A stretch of 64,000 nt of DNA. Source: Alicyclobacillus sp. (GTDB lineage: Bacteria > Bacillota > Bacilli > Alicyclobacillales > Alicyclobacillaceae). Below, piece by piece: positions 53,305-62,703 of the stretch; the stretch's first letter is position 1, and each line of letters starts with the position of its first letter. Below the pieces are notes generated by a model. That model saw nothing but the letters and a program-made list of their open reading frames with translations. It was not told the DNA's origin and did not search any database. The position numbers and the translations under genes were made by a program. The stretch is taken from NCBI GenBank assembly GCA_023511295.1, contig JAIMBT010000016.1, forward strand, positions 36,389-100,388, in the 5' to 3' direction.

Positions 53305-56300
53305 AATGGGCGGTCGTCGTCTTTCCGGGATCCAACTGTGACGTCGATGCAGCCGCCGCCATCCGGACGGTGCTCGGCGACGAAGCGGACTTGGTGTGGC
53401 ACACCGAACCGAGCCTCGCTGGGTACGACGCCATCGTCCTCCCCGGCGGTTTCTCCTACGGCGACTACCTGCGCTCCGGTGCACTCGCCCGGTTCTCCCC
53501 CGTGATGGCGGCCGTGGCTGACGCGGCAGCGGCCGGGAAACCGGTCCTCGGCATCTGCAACGGGTTTCAGATCTTGACGGAAGCCGGCCTGCTGCCGGGC
53601 GCGCTCCTGCGCAACGACCACCTGCAGTTCCGCTGTGAGCTGGTTGCGCTCACCGTGGAGGAGACCGATTCCCCGTTCACGTCCTTGTACCACCGCGGCG
53701 AGCGTATCTGGTTCCCGATTGCCCACGGGGACGGACGCTATACCGCTGCTCCCGACACCGCGCCGCAGGCAGCGTTCCGCTACGTCGACAATCCGAACGG
53801 CTCAGAACGGGACATCGCCGGGATCTTCGGCGCATCGCGCAACGTCCTCGGCCTCATGCCGCACCCGGAGCGGGCGGTGGCCGATTGGATGGGCAGTGTC
53901 GACGGCGCGCGGATCTTCCAGTCCGTCTCTCGGTGGTTTCGCGGGGCGCAGGTGGCGGTGCGCACGCCGGTGGGTGGCGAGGCGAGCGGAGCAGTTGGCG
54001 CAGGTTTGCCGCAGGATACCAGGATTAGGCCCACGTCCGCTGCAGTCCCCGCGGTGCGGCCAGCGCTGCCCCGCCCTGGCGAGGAGCCGACTCCTCGGCA
54101 GATTCAGGCGGAGCGAGTGTATCGGCAGTTGGGCTTGACGGACGACGAGTATGACCGAGTGGTCTCTGCGCTGGGCCGCCTGCCGAACTACGCGGAGACC
54201 GGCATGTTCGGCGTGCTGTGGTCGGAGCACTGCAGTTACAAAAGTTCCAAGGTACACCTGCGGAAGTTCCCCACGAGTGGTCCGCAAGTCCTGCAGGGAC
54301 CAGGGGAGAACGCCGGGATTGTCGAGATTGGCGACGGCTGGGCCGTGGCGTTCAAGATGGAGAGCCACAACCACCCGAGCGCCATCGAGCCGGTGCAAGG
54401 CGCGGCCACGGGCGTGGGCGGCATCCTGCGCGACGTGTTCACCATGGGGGCGCGGCCGATTGCCTTTCTCGACAGCCTCCGCTTCGGTCCGCTGGACGAC
54501 CCGCACGTGCGCGACCTGTTTCGCGGGGTGGTCAGCGGGATCGGCATGTACGGGAACTGCGTCGGCATCCCGACGGTCGGCGGTGAGGTGTCGTTTGACC
54601 CGTCCTACACGGCCAACCCGCTGGTCAACGCGATGTGCGTCGGCGTGCTGCGCACGGACGCCATTGTCCGCGGCGTCGCGGCGGGCGTCGGCAACCCGGT
54701 GTTTGTCGTCGGCGCACGTACAGGGCGCGATGGCATTCACGGTGCGACCTTCGCCTCGGCGGAAGACCCGCACAGCAAGGAGCGGTCGGCGGTTCAAGTG
54801 GGCGATCCGTTCCTCGGCAAACTGCTCATGGAAGCGTGCCTGGAATTGATTGCGACGGGCTCTGTCGTCGGCATCCAGGACATGGGGGCCGCTGGACTGA
54901 CGTCGTCCTCGGCGGAGATGGCCAGCCGCGCGGGCGGCGGCATGGTGCTCCACCTGGACCGCGTTCCGGTGCGAGAGCAGGGTATCACGCCGTACGAGAT
55001 GCTGCTGTCGGAGTCACAGGAGCGGATGCTGGTGGTGCTGGAGCGCGGGCAAGAGGAACAGGCGTTCCGGATTCTGCGCAAGTGGGGGTTAGAGGTCGCG
55101 GAGATTGGCCGCGTCACCGACACAGGGCGGCTCGAGTGCCGGTTTGGCGACGAGGTGGTCGCGGACGTGCCCGTCCGGCTGCTGGTCGACGATGCGCCGG
55201 TGTACGAACGCCCGGTGGCGGCGCCGCATCCAGAGGTCGCTGCAACCGCGCTTGCGGACGGGAGAGACGATGACGTGCGAGAGGCAGACCTGGCCGACGC
55301 GTTGTGCCAGCTTCTCGCGCATCCGTCCGTGGCCGACAAGCGCTGGGTCTACCGGCAGTACGACACGTCGGTGCGCACGAGCACGGTCACAGGGCCGGGG
55401 AGCGACGCCGCCATCGTTCGACTGCCGGACAGTGACGTCTGCGTCGTGCTCGCGACCGACGGCAACAGCCGTTACACCGCGCTCAACCCCCGGCGCGGCG
55501 GCGCGATAGCGGTGGCGGAAGCCGCGCGCAACATCACCTGCGCCGGCGGCGAACCGCTTGCCCTCACCAACTGTTTGAACTTCGGCAACCCGGAGAACCC
55601 GGACGTCATGTATCAGTTCGCCGAAGCGACCGCCGGGATGGCCGAAGCGTGCGAAGCCTTGGCTACGCCGGTCGTGAGCGGAAACGTCAGCCTGTACAAC
55701 CAGTCGCAAGGCCGGGACATCCACCCGACGCCCATCATCGGCATGGTCGGGCGAATGGCGCGGCTGGAGGACGCCATTCCTTCTCACTTCCAGCAGCCCG
55801 GCTCGACCGTCTTGCTCGTCGGACCGGAGGACGAGCGGTTGGACGGTTCTCTCTACGCGGAGTTGCGCGCGGGTCGGCCGGTGGGCGATGCCCCGGCGTT
55901 CGCCCTCGACACGGAGGTTCAGGTACAGCGCCTCGTCCGCGCCTGGATGCGTCAGGGCAAGGTCCGTGCCGCGCACGACGTCAGCGAAGGCGGTTTGGGC
56001 GTGGCGCTGGCGGAGATGTGTTTCGAAGGCCCCGGAGTGCCGCCGGCCGGCGTCACGGTGCAGTTGCCGGCGAACGTGGTTCGCCGAGCGGCTTGGTTGT
56101 TCTCCGAAGGCCAGAGCCGGATTGTCCTTGAGGTGTGCGCGGACGACGCACAAGCGATGCTCGCGGAGGCCCGGGCTGCCGGGGTGCCAGCGCGTCTCCT
56201 CGGCCGCGTCGGCGGCACCGACCTCGTCGTGCAAACGGTACACGGCGAGACGGTGCTGCGCGCCGCAACCGCTGCGTTAGAGCAGGTGTACCGGTCCACC

Positions 56301-56381
56301 CTCCCGGCCGCAATGGCCGCAGCCGCACCCGCGGTGACGACCGGGCCGAACGCTGTGCCAACCATTCACGAAGGGGAGTGA
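53301..56381 (+). CDS. purQL: PurQ-PurL fusion, FGAM synthetase
   Basis: One continuous 1026-residue frame. Residues 1-215 are PurQ, the glutaminase: [10 protein letters not shown], nucleophile Cys86 in GICNGFQ, and HPER. Residues about 217-262 are an Ala/Pro/Arg-rich linker. From about 264 it is Pur[63 protein letters not shown] and [16 protein letters not shown]. Together they make FGAM from FGAR, glutamine and ATP. No stop codon separates the parts, and no start codon with a ribosome site lies in the linker. In Bacillus they are two genes; in E. coli PurL the glutaminase is C-terminal. Confidence 0.93.
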   Translation: MKWAVVVFPGSNCDVDAAAAIRTVLGDEADLVWHTEPSLAGYDAIVLPGGFSYGDYLRSGALARFSPVMAAVADAAAAGKPVLGICNGFQILTEAGLLPGALLRNDHLQFRCELVALTVEETDSPFTSLYHRGERIWFPIAHGDGRYTAAPDTAPQAAFRYVDNPNGSERDIAGIFGASRNVLGLMPHPERAVADWMGSVDGARIFQSVSRWFRGAQVAVRTPVGGEASGAVGAGLPQDTRIRPTSAAVPAVRPALPRPGEEPTPRQIQAERVYRQLGLTDDEYDRVVSALGRLPNYAETGMFGVLWSEHCSYKSSKVHLRKFPTSGPQVLQGPGENAGIVEIGDGWAVAFKMESHNHPSAIEPVQGAATGVGGILRDVFTMGARPIAFLDSLRFGPLDDPHVRDLFRGVVSGIGMYGNCVGIPTVGGEVSFDPSYTANPLVNAMCVGVLRTDAIVRGVAAGVGNPVFVVGARTGRDGIHGATFASAEDPHSKERSAVQVGDPFLGKLLMEACLELIATGSVVGIQDMGAAGLTSSSAEMASRAGGGMVLHLDRVPVREQGITPYEMLLSESQERMLVVLERGQEEQAFRILRKWGLEVAEIGRVTDTGRLECRFGDEVVADVPVRLLVDDAPVYERPVAAPHPEVAATALADGRDDDVREADLADALCQLLAHPSVADKRWVYRQYDTSVRTSTVTGPGSDAAIVRLPDSDVCVVLATDGNSRYTALNPRRGGAIAVAEAARNITCAGGEPLALTNCLNFGNPENPDVMYQFAEATAGMAEACEALATPVVSGNVSLYNQSQGRDIHPTPIIGMVGRMARLEDAIPSHFQQPGSTVLLVGPEDERLDGSLYAELRAGRPVGDAPAFALDTEVQVQRLVRAWMRQGKVRAAHDVSEGGLGVALAEMCFEGPGVPPAGVTVQLPANVVRRAAWLFSEGQSRIVLEVCADDAQAMLAEARAAGVPARLLGRVGGTDLVVQTVHGETVLRAATAALEQVYRSTLPAAMAAAAPAVTTGPNAVPTIHEGE

Positions 56382-56386
56382 CGCAC

Positions 56387-57880
56387 GTGGCACAACTCAC
56401 GCATCCATCTGAGGGTTCACAGCCCGTCCGCTTCGCACTGTCCGACAAGCCCAAGGAAGAGTGTGGCGTCTTCGGCGTGTTCGGCCATCCACGGGCCGCG
56501 GAAGTGACGTATTACGCCTTGTTCGCGTTGCAGCACCGCGGTCAGGAGGCGGCGGGGATTGCGACCATCGACGAAGGCCGCATGCACAGCCACCGCGGGC
56601 TGGGACTGCTGCAGGACGTGTTCCGCAACACGCCGCTGACCGACCTGCCAGGCCACTCGGCCATCGGCCACGTCCGTTATTCCACGGCGGGCGCGAACAC
56701 CCTGGAAAATGCGCAACCGATACCATTCAACACCCACGAAGGCCCGCTCGCCGTGGCGCACAACGGCAATCTGGTCAACGCGCGCGCGCTGCGCATCCTG
56801 TTGGAGCGGCAGGGGAGCCTCTTCCAGTCGACGAGCGACACCGAGGTGGTGGCGCATCTGATTGCCCGGGCCGGTCTGCCCACGCTCCTCGAGAACGTCC
56901 AGGAAGCGGTGCGGATGGTGAAGGGCGGTTACGCGTTTCTCTTTTTGAGCGGCGATGAGCTGATTGCCGCACGAGATCCGTTCGGACTGCGGCCGCTGTG
57001 CATGGGGCGGCTGGGTGACGCGGTTGTGTTCGCGTCCGAGTCCTGCGCCCTGGAGACGGTCGGCGCGGTGTTCGAGCGCGACGTGGAACCAGGGGAAACG
57101 GTGGTGGTGGATGCAAATGGCGTCCGCAGCATCCCTGCCTCCGGCGCTACGAAGCGCGCGATGTGCACCTTTGAACATATCTACTTCGCGCGGCCGGACA
57201 GCGATATCGATGGGTGGAACGTACACACCGTGCGGAAGCAACTGGGCCGCATCCTGGCAGAGTGCCATCCGGCCGAAGCGGACGTGGTGGTCGGCGTGCC
57301 GGATTCCAGCATCTCGGCGGCCAACGGCTACGCGGAGCAGAGCGGGCTGCCCGTCGAGATGGGTCTCATCAAGAATAAGTACGTCGCTCGAACCTTCATT
57401 CAGCCGTCGTCGGAGCTGCGGGACACGGGAGTCCGCTTGAAGCTGAACGCCGTGCGCAGCATCGTCTCCGGCAAGCGCGTGGTCCTCGTCGACGACTCCA
57501 TCGTGCGGGGGACCACCAGCCGCCGCATCGTCCGGTTGCTGCGGGACGCCGGCGCGGCCGCGGTGCACGTGCGAATCTCGAGTCCACCGTACCGCTACGC
57601 CTGCCACTACGGGATTGACACCTCGTCGAGCGGGCAATTGATTGCCGCGACGCATTCGGTCGACGAGATCTGCCAGGAGATTGAAGCGGACTCACTGGCG
57701 TTTCTGACGGTGGAGGAGATGATGCGCGCGTTCGGCCTGAAGCCGACGGACCCGTACCCGTTCTGCAACGCGTGTTTCACCGGCCGCTACCCAACCGAGG
57801 TGTACCACGTCGAGAAGATGGATTACGCGGCCGACGGGCGCAGCAGCCGCAAGGAACACCAGGAAGGGGTGCGGTCGTGA
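56387..57880 (+). CDS. purF: amidophosphoribosyltransferase
   Basis: First committed step of purine synthesis: PRPP plus glutamine to phosphoribosylamine. The 497-residue protein has a 25-residue propeptide ending KEE before the nucleophile Cys26 (CGVFGVFG), so self-processing is expected. ALQHRGQEAAG, VLVDDSIVRGTTSRRIV (PRPP site) and the four iron-sulfur cysteine positions known from B. subtilis PurF (in RAMCTFEH, YACHYGID, FCNACFTG) are present. GTG at 56387 follows AAGGGGAG, 5 nt after purQL. Confidence 0.97.
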   Translation: MAQLTHPSEGSQPVRFALSDKPKEECGVFGVFGHPRAAEVTYYALFALQHRGQEAAGIATIDEGRMHSHRGLGLLQDVFRNTPLTDLPGHSAIGHVRYSTAGANTLENAQPIPFNTHEGPLAVAHNGNLVNARALRILLERQGSLFQSTSDTEVVAHLIARAGLPTLLENVQEAVRMVKGGYAFLFLSGDELIAARDPFGLRPLCMGRLGDAVVFASESCALETVGAVFERDVEPGETVVVDANGVRSIPASGATKRAMCTFEHIYFARPDSDIDGWNVHTVRKQLGRILAECHPAEADVVVGVPDSSISAANGYAEQSGLPVEMGLIKNKYVARTFIQPSSELRDTGVRLKLNAVRSIVSGKRVVLVDDSIVRGTTSRRIVRLLRDAGAAAVHVRISSPPYRYACHYGIDTSSSGQLIAATHSVDEICQEIEADSLAFLTVEEMMRAFGLKPTDPYPFCNACFTGRYPTEVYHVEKMDYAADGRSSRKEHQEGVRS

Positions 57881-58971
57881 ACACAGACGAGCGTCGCCAG
57901 GCGCTGCCAGAATCGGCGGCCGACGAGAAGGTGGACTTGTACCGCGCGGCCGGGGTGGACATCGATGCCGGAAACGAAGCCGCTCGCCGGTACGCGAAGC
58001 TCGCGACGCGTGCGACCCGGCCGGAGGTGCGCGGGGGTATCGGCGGCTTTGCCGGCGGCTTCCGCCTCGACGTCGCCCGGTACCCGCAGCCGGTGCTGGT
58101 GTCGGGCACGGACGGGGTCGGGACCAAGCTGAAGGTCGCGTTGGCGCTCGGTCGACATGACACCATCGGGATCGACTGCGTTGCGATGTGCGTCAACGAC
58201 ATCCTGACGTGCGGGGCGGAGCCGCTGTTCTTTCTCGACTACCTGGCGGTCGGGCGCCTCGACGTCGATGTGGCAGAGGCCGTGGTCCAGGGTGTTGCGG
58301 CGGGCTGTGCGGAGTCCGGCTGTGCGCTGATAGGCGGCGAGACGGCGGAGATGGGCGACATGTACGAAGACGGGGCGTACGATCTCGCCGGAACAGCGGT
58401 CGGCGTGGTCAACGAGGACCGGGTGATTGACGGCGCACGCGTGGAGCCGGGAGACGTCGTGGTGGGGCTCGCCAGCAACGGCTTGCACTCAAACGGGTTC
58501 TCCTTGGTGCGCAAACTCGTGGCCGAGGCGGGACTCGACCTGCGCCAGCGGGAGCCGGGCTTCCGCGGCACTGTCGGCGACGAACTGCTGCGGCCGACGG
58601 CCCTGTACGTGAGGCCGGTGCACGCGCTCCTCGCAGCGGGCGTCGACGTGCGCGGGATGGCGCACATCACCGGCGGTGGACTACCGGAGAATCTGCCGAG
58701 GTGTCTGCCGGGGGACGTCGACGCGCGCATTGAGGTTGGCAGCTGGCCCGTCCCGCCGGTGTTTGACTGGCTGCGGGCGAAGGCGGACATGGATTTCACC
58801 GAAGCGGCGCGGGTGTGGAACATGGGCGTCGGCTACACCGTGGTGCTGCCGAGGGCAGACGCAGCCCGCGCGTTGGCCGTCCTTCAGGCAGCCGGGCAGG
58901 CGGCGAGCGTCATCGGGGAGATTGTGCCGGGCGCACGGTCTGTGTGCTGGCGCGGGGAGGTGCGGCCGTGA
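57877..58971 (+). CDS. purM: AIR synthetase
   Basis: Closes the imidazole ring of FGAM to AIR with ATP. The 364-residue protein has YRAAGVDIDAGNEAARRYAKLA, VSGTDGVGTKLKVAL, GGETAEMGDMYEDGAYDLAG and ASNGLHSNGFSLVRKLV. The start is GTG at 57877, overlapping the purF stop as GTGA. The N-terminal ~17 residues are an extension relative to the common start. Confidence 0.96.
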   Translation: MNTDERRQALPESAADEKVDLYRAAGVDIDAGNEAARRYAKLATRATRPEVRGGIGGFAGGFRLDVARYPQPVLVSGTDGVGTKLKVALALGRHDTIGIDCVAMCVNDILTCGAEPLFFLDYLAVGRLDVDVAEAVVQGVAAGCAESGCALIGGETAEMGDMYEDGAYDLAGTAVGVVNEDRVIDGARVEPGDVVVGLASNGLHSNGFSLVRKLVAEAGLDLRQREPGFRGTVGDELLRPTALYVRPVHALLAAGVDVRGMAHITGGGLPENLPRCLPGDVDARIEVGSWPVPPVFDWLRAKADMDFTEAARVWNMGVGYTVVLPRADAARALAVLQAAGQAASVIGEIVPGARSVCWRGEVRP

Positions 58972-59600
58972 CCCCGTCCTCGCAACCGAGCCGGGTGGCG
59001 GTGTTCGCGTCGGGGAACGGCTCCAACCTGCAAGCCTTGCTCGACAGGGCTCAGCGCGAAGGCGCGCCGTATCGGGTGGTGCGCGTGGTGTCTGACCGGC
59101 CCCGTTGCAAGGCTGTGGAACGGGCTCGGGAAGCCGGGGTACCGGTGTTCGCACACCGGGTCAACGAGTTCCCAGACAAGGCGCAGTATGAGCAGGCCAT
59201 CCGGGCGGTGTTGGCGGAAGACCAGGTCGCGTGGGTGGTGCTGGCGGGATACATGCGCCTGGTTGGGCCGGACCTGCTTGCACCCTACCGCGGCCGGATG
59301 GTCAACATCCACCCGTCGTTGTTGCCGGCGTTCCCCGGTAAATCGGCGATTGCTGACGCCTTCGCGGCGGGGGTGGACGTGACCGGTGTGACCGTCCATT
59401 TCGTCGACGAGGGCCTCGACACAGGGCCGGTGATTGCCCAGTGGCGCATACCGGTCCAACCAGGGTGGGGCCTGGAACAACTGGAGGCAGCCATCCACCG
59501 GGTGGAGCACAGACTCTACCCCGCGGTGGTGGAGCACCTCGTTTCGGAAGCGGCCCAACAGGGCCCGGACAACCTCGGAAATGGAGTGGACGAGAGATGA
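58968..59600 (+). CDS. purN: GAR transformylase (folate-dependent)
   Basis: Adds a formyl group from 10-formyl-THF to GAR. The 210-residue protein has VAVFASGNGSNLQALLD, VLAGYMRLVGPDLLAPYRGRMVNIHPSLLPAFPG (with the catalytic Asn-His-Pro) and GVTVHFVDEGLDTGP with the Asp. GTG at 58968 overlaps purM (GTGA), with GGGGAGG 7 nt upstream. It overlaps purH by 4 nt. Confidence 0.96.
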   Translation: MTPSSQPSRVAVFASGNGSNLQALLDRAQREGAPYRVVRVVSDRPRCKAVERAREAGVPVFAHRVNEFPDKAQYEQAIRAVLAEDQVAWVVLAGYMRLVGPDLLAPYRGRMVNIHPSLLPAFPGKSAIADAFAAGVDVTGVTVHFVDEGLDTGPVIAQWRIPVQPGWGLEQLEAAIHRVEHRLYPAVVEHLVSEAAQQGPDNLGNGVDER

Positions 59601-61222
59601 CCAGATGGGCCTTGGTGAGCGTGTACGACAAGACGGGCGTGATTGAATTTGCCCAGTCTCTCGCGGCGGCGGGGTACGGCATTCTCTCCACCGGCGGGAC
59701 GGCGGCGGCGCTGCGTGAGGCGGGGATGGACGTGACCGCGGTCGAGGATTATACCGGTTTCCCGGAGATGATGGGCGGCCGCGTCAAGACGCTGCATCCG
59801 AAGGTTCATGGCGGCCTGCTCGGCGTGCGGGACAACCCGGAGCACGCCGAGAGTATGCGGGTGCACGGGATTGACCCGATTGATGTCGTGGTCGTCAACC
59901 TGTACCCGTTTGCGCAGACGGCGGCGACGCCGGACGCGACGTTCGAGCAAGTCGTGGAGATGATTGACATCGGCGGTCCCTCCATGCTTCGCTCCGCGGC
60001 GAAGAACCACCGCGACGTCGTCGTCGTGACAGATCCTGCGGATTACGGCTGGCTGAGCGCGCGGCTGCAGGCGGGGGAGCCCATTACAGCGGCGGAGCGT
60101 GCGGGTCTGGCGGCAAAGGTGTTCGCGCGGACAAGCGCGTACGACGCCGCCATCGCGGAGTACCTGGCCCGGACGGCAGCCGCAGGTTGGGCGGCGCCGG
60201 GCAGCAAATCGGCTGCGGTTTCGGGCGGCACGGGGACGGAGGACGAGGCGAGTTCCCACAGCGACTGGCCCAGTGTGTACAGCCTGACCGCGGTCAGCCG
60301 GCAAGCGCTGCGATACGGCGAGAATCCGCACCAAGCGGCGCACTTCTACCAGGACCCGGATGCGTCTCCTGCGTCCATTGCGCGGGCCGTGCAACTGCAG
60401 GGGAAGGAGCTGTCTTACAATAACATCCAGGACTCCGACGCGGCGCTGCGCATCCTGCGCGAGTTGGACGACCTCTCGTCTCCTGCCGTCGTCGCCGTCA
60501 AGCACATGAACCCGTGCGGTGTCGGACTCGGGTCGGACCTCGAGCAGGCCTTCGACCGGGCCTACGAAGCCGATCCGGTCTCCATCTTCGGCGGTATCAT
60601 CGCCTGCAACCGGCCGGTCGACGAAGCGCTGGCGGAGCGGCTGACAGGGATGTTTCTGGAGATTGTCATCGCGCCGTCGTTCACGGAGGCGGCGCGTCAA
60701 CGGTTTGCCCGCAAGAAGAACGTGCGACTGCTCACGGTCGACATGTCGGCCCCGCTGTGGCGGACCGGGGACCGGCTGTTGCGGCGGGTTTCCGGCGGGT
60801 TGCTGGTGCAGGCGGTCGACACCGGCGCGACGAGTGAAGGCTGGCGGACAGTGACAGATCGGGAACCGACGGCGGATGAACGGGAGGCGCTGCGGTTCGC
60901 GTGGAAAGTGGTCAAGCACGTCAAGTCGAACGCGATTGTGCTGGCGAATGCGGTCTCCACGCTGGGGGTCGGTGCCGGTCAGATGAACCGCGTCGGAGCC
61001 GCCGAGATTGCCATCCGTCAAGCGGGCAAGAAGGCCGCTGGGAGCGTCCTGGCGTCCGACGCCTTCTTCCCGATGCGCGATACCGTGGACGCTGCGGCTG
61101 CGGCCGGGGTGCGGGCGATTGTGCAACCGGGCGGATCAATCCGCGACGACGAGAGTATCGCCGCGGCGAACGAGCACGGGATTGCGATGGTGTTCACGGG
61201 TGTCCGCCACTTTTTGCACTGA
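59597..61222 (+). CDS. purH: AICAR transformylase/IMP cyclohydrolase
   Basis: The last two steps to IMP. The N-terminal IMP cyclohydrolase domain (about 1-195) starts WALVSVYDKTGVIEFAQSL and has GGRVKTLHPKVHGGLL; the C-terminal transformylase has RYGENPHQAAHFY, SPAVVAVKHMNPCGVG and the final PGGSIRDDE. At 541 residues it is about 30 longer than B. subtilis PurH, with an Ala/Gly/Ser-rich insertion near 195-225 between the domains. ATG at 59597 overlaps the purN stop. Confidence 0.97.
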   Translation: MTRWALVSVYDKTGVIEFAQSLAAAGYGILSTGGTAAALREAGMDVTAVEDYTGFPEMMGGRVKTLHPKVHGGLLGVRDNPEHAESMRVHGIDPIDVVVVNLYPFAQTAATPDATFEQVVEMIDIGGPSMLRSAAKNHRDVVVVTDPADYGWLSARLQAGEPITAAERAGLAAKVFARTSAYDAAIAEYLARTAAAGWAAPGSKSAAVSGGTGTEDEASSHSDWPSVYSLTAVSRQALRYGENPHQAAHFYQDPDASPASIARAVQLQGKELSYNNIQDSDAALRILRELDDLSSPAVVAVKHMNPCGVGLGSDLEQAFDRAYEADPVSIFGGIIACNRPVDEALAERLTGMFLEIVIAPSFTEAARQRFARKKNVRLLTVDMSAPLWRTGDRLLRRVSGGLLVQAVDTGATSEGWRTVTDREPTADEREALRFAWKVVKHVKSNAIVLANAVSTLGVGAGQMNRVGAAEIAIRQAGKKAAGSVLASDAFFPMRDTVDAAAAAGVRAIVQPGGSIRDDESIAAANEHGIAMVFTGVRHFLH

Positions 61223-61313
61223 CCTCCCGCTGTGGCAAGGGTTCGCACACGGGAACCGGTGACCCGATGGCGGTTTGGCTTCACCGGGACGCGACAGAAC
61301 GGAGGGAAGGGTT

Positions 61314-62588
61314 ATGACGACGGAGAACGGCCTGCGCGCGGGCCTGCGCGTACTGGTGGTGGGGTCCGGGGCGCGCGAGCACGCTATCGTGTGGAAGCTC
61401 GCGCAGAGCCCATGGGACCCGCAACTGTTCGCCCTGCCCGGCAATCCAGGCATGGGACAGTACGCCGCGTGCCTGCCGGGAGCCGCGGACGACGTGGCGC
61501 GTGTGCTGGCGGCGGTCGCGGAACACGACGTGGACCTGGTGGTCGTCGGACCGGAAGCCCCGCTCGCACGCGGGCTCGCGGACGCCTGTGAGGCGGCCGG
61601 CGTGGCGGTGTTCGGTCCGAGCCAGGCGGCGGCCCGACTGGAGACGTCGAAGGGCTTTTGCAAGCAGCTGCTGCAGAACTTGGGCGTACGCACGGCGGAT
61701 TTCGGACTGTTCAGGGACCTGGAAGCTGCGCGGTCGTACGTGCGGGCGCAGGGGACACCCATTGTCATCAAAGCGGACGGGCTGGCGGCCGGGAAGGGCG
61801 TCGTGATTGCAGAGGACGAGGAGACCGCCTTCTCGGTGCTGGAGGACCTGATGGTGCACGGCCGGTTCGGGGCGTCGGGGCAGCAGGTGGTGGTGGAGTC
61901 GTACCTTACCGGGCCTGAACTGTCGCTGATGTGCTTCGTCGATGCGGAGACCGTCGTGCCGATGATCCCAGCGCGGGATTACAAGCGGATCGGAGATGGG
62001 AACACGGGGCCGAACACCGGCGGCATGGGTGCGATTGCGCCGGTGCCGGATGTGGACGCGGCATTGGTCGAGGAGGTGCGGCGAACCATCGTCCAGCCGG
62101 TGGTGCGGGCGCTGGCGGCACAGGGCACACCGTATCGCGGCGTCCTCTACGCCGGCCTGATGCTCACCGAGGAGGGGCCGGCGGTGATTGAGTTCAACGC
62201 GCGTTTTGGAGACCCGGAGACCCAAGTCGTCCTGCCGTTGCTCGACGGGGACCTGCTCGAGGTCGCCTGGGCGGTGGCACATGATCAGCTGGGTGACGTT
62301 CAGGTGGCGTGGAAAGCCGCCGCTGCCACGGCGGTGGTCGCAGCGGCACCTGGTTACCCGGATTCGCCGCGGACAGGGGCCCCGCTGCAGCTGGGTACGC
62401 CTGTGGACGGGCTCGTGTTTCACGCCGGGACCGCCCTCCGGGACGGCGCTCTGGTCACCGCGGGCGGCCGCGTGTTGACGGCGGTGGGCTTGGCCGAGCG
62501 ACCCGCGGACGCCCGCCGAATTGCGTACGAGATCATCGACCGGGTATACTTTGAGGGCAAACAGGTCCGCACGGACATCGGACGCTAG
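61314..62588 (+). CDS. purD: GAR synthetase
   Basis: Joins phosphoribosylamine and glycine with ATP to make GAR. The 424-residue ATP-grasp protein shows VLVVGSGAREHAIVWKLAQS, VVGPEAPLARGLAD, IKADGLAAGKGVVIA, DYKRIGDGNTGPNTGGMGA and FNARFGDPETQVVLP. ATG at 61314 follows GGAGGG. It is separated from purH by 91 nt containing small hairpins, the largest gap in the pur block apart from that before purE. Confidence 0.97.
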   Translation: MTTENGLRAGLRVLVVGSGAREHAIVWKLAQSPWDPQLFALPGNPGMGQYAACLPGAADDVARVLAAVAEHDVDLVVVGPEAPLARGLADACEAAGVAVFGPSQAAARLETSKGFCKQLLQNLGVRTADFGLFRDLEAARSYVRAQGTPIVIKADGLAAGKGVVIAEDEETAFSVLEDLMVHGRFGASGQQVVVESYLTGPELSLMCFVDAETVVPMIPARDYKRIGDGNTGPNTGGMGAIAPVPDVDAALVEEVRRTIVQPVVRALAAQGTPYRGVLYAGLMLTEEGPAVIEFNARFGDPETQVVLPLLDGDLLEVAWAVAHDQLGDVQVAWKAAAATAVVAAAPGYPDSPRTGAPLQLGTPVDGLVFHAGTALRDGALVTAGGRVLTAVGLAERPADARRIAYEIIDRVYFEGKQVRTDIGR

Positions 62589-62703
62589 CCGCTGGGACGT
62601 TGCCGCCCGCACGGACGGCGGCGGCGTCCATGGGAGGCTCGGGCAGCGCAGCGGACACGAGTCCGCCCGCCCGCAGCGCCCACGGCGGGAGGCATCCAAT
62701 CCG

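Noticed and set aside
53940..54130. Possible separate purL start inside the PurQL linker
   Set aside because: In-frame GTG/TTG codons at 53952, 53958, 53970, 54006 and 54054 have no ribosome binding site; GTG 54117 has a weak one but would cut into the conserved PurL N-terminus.
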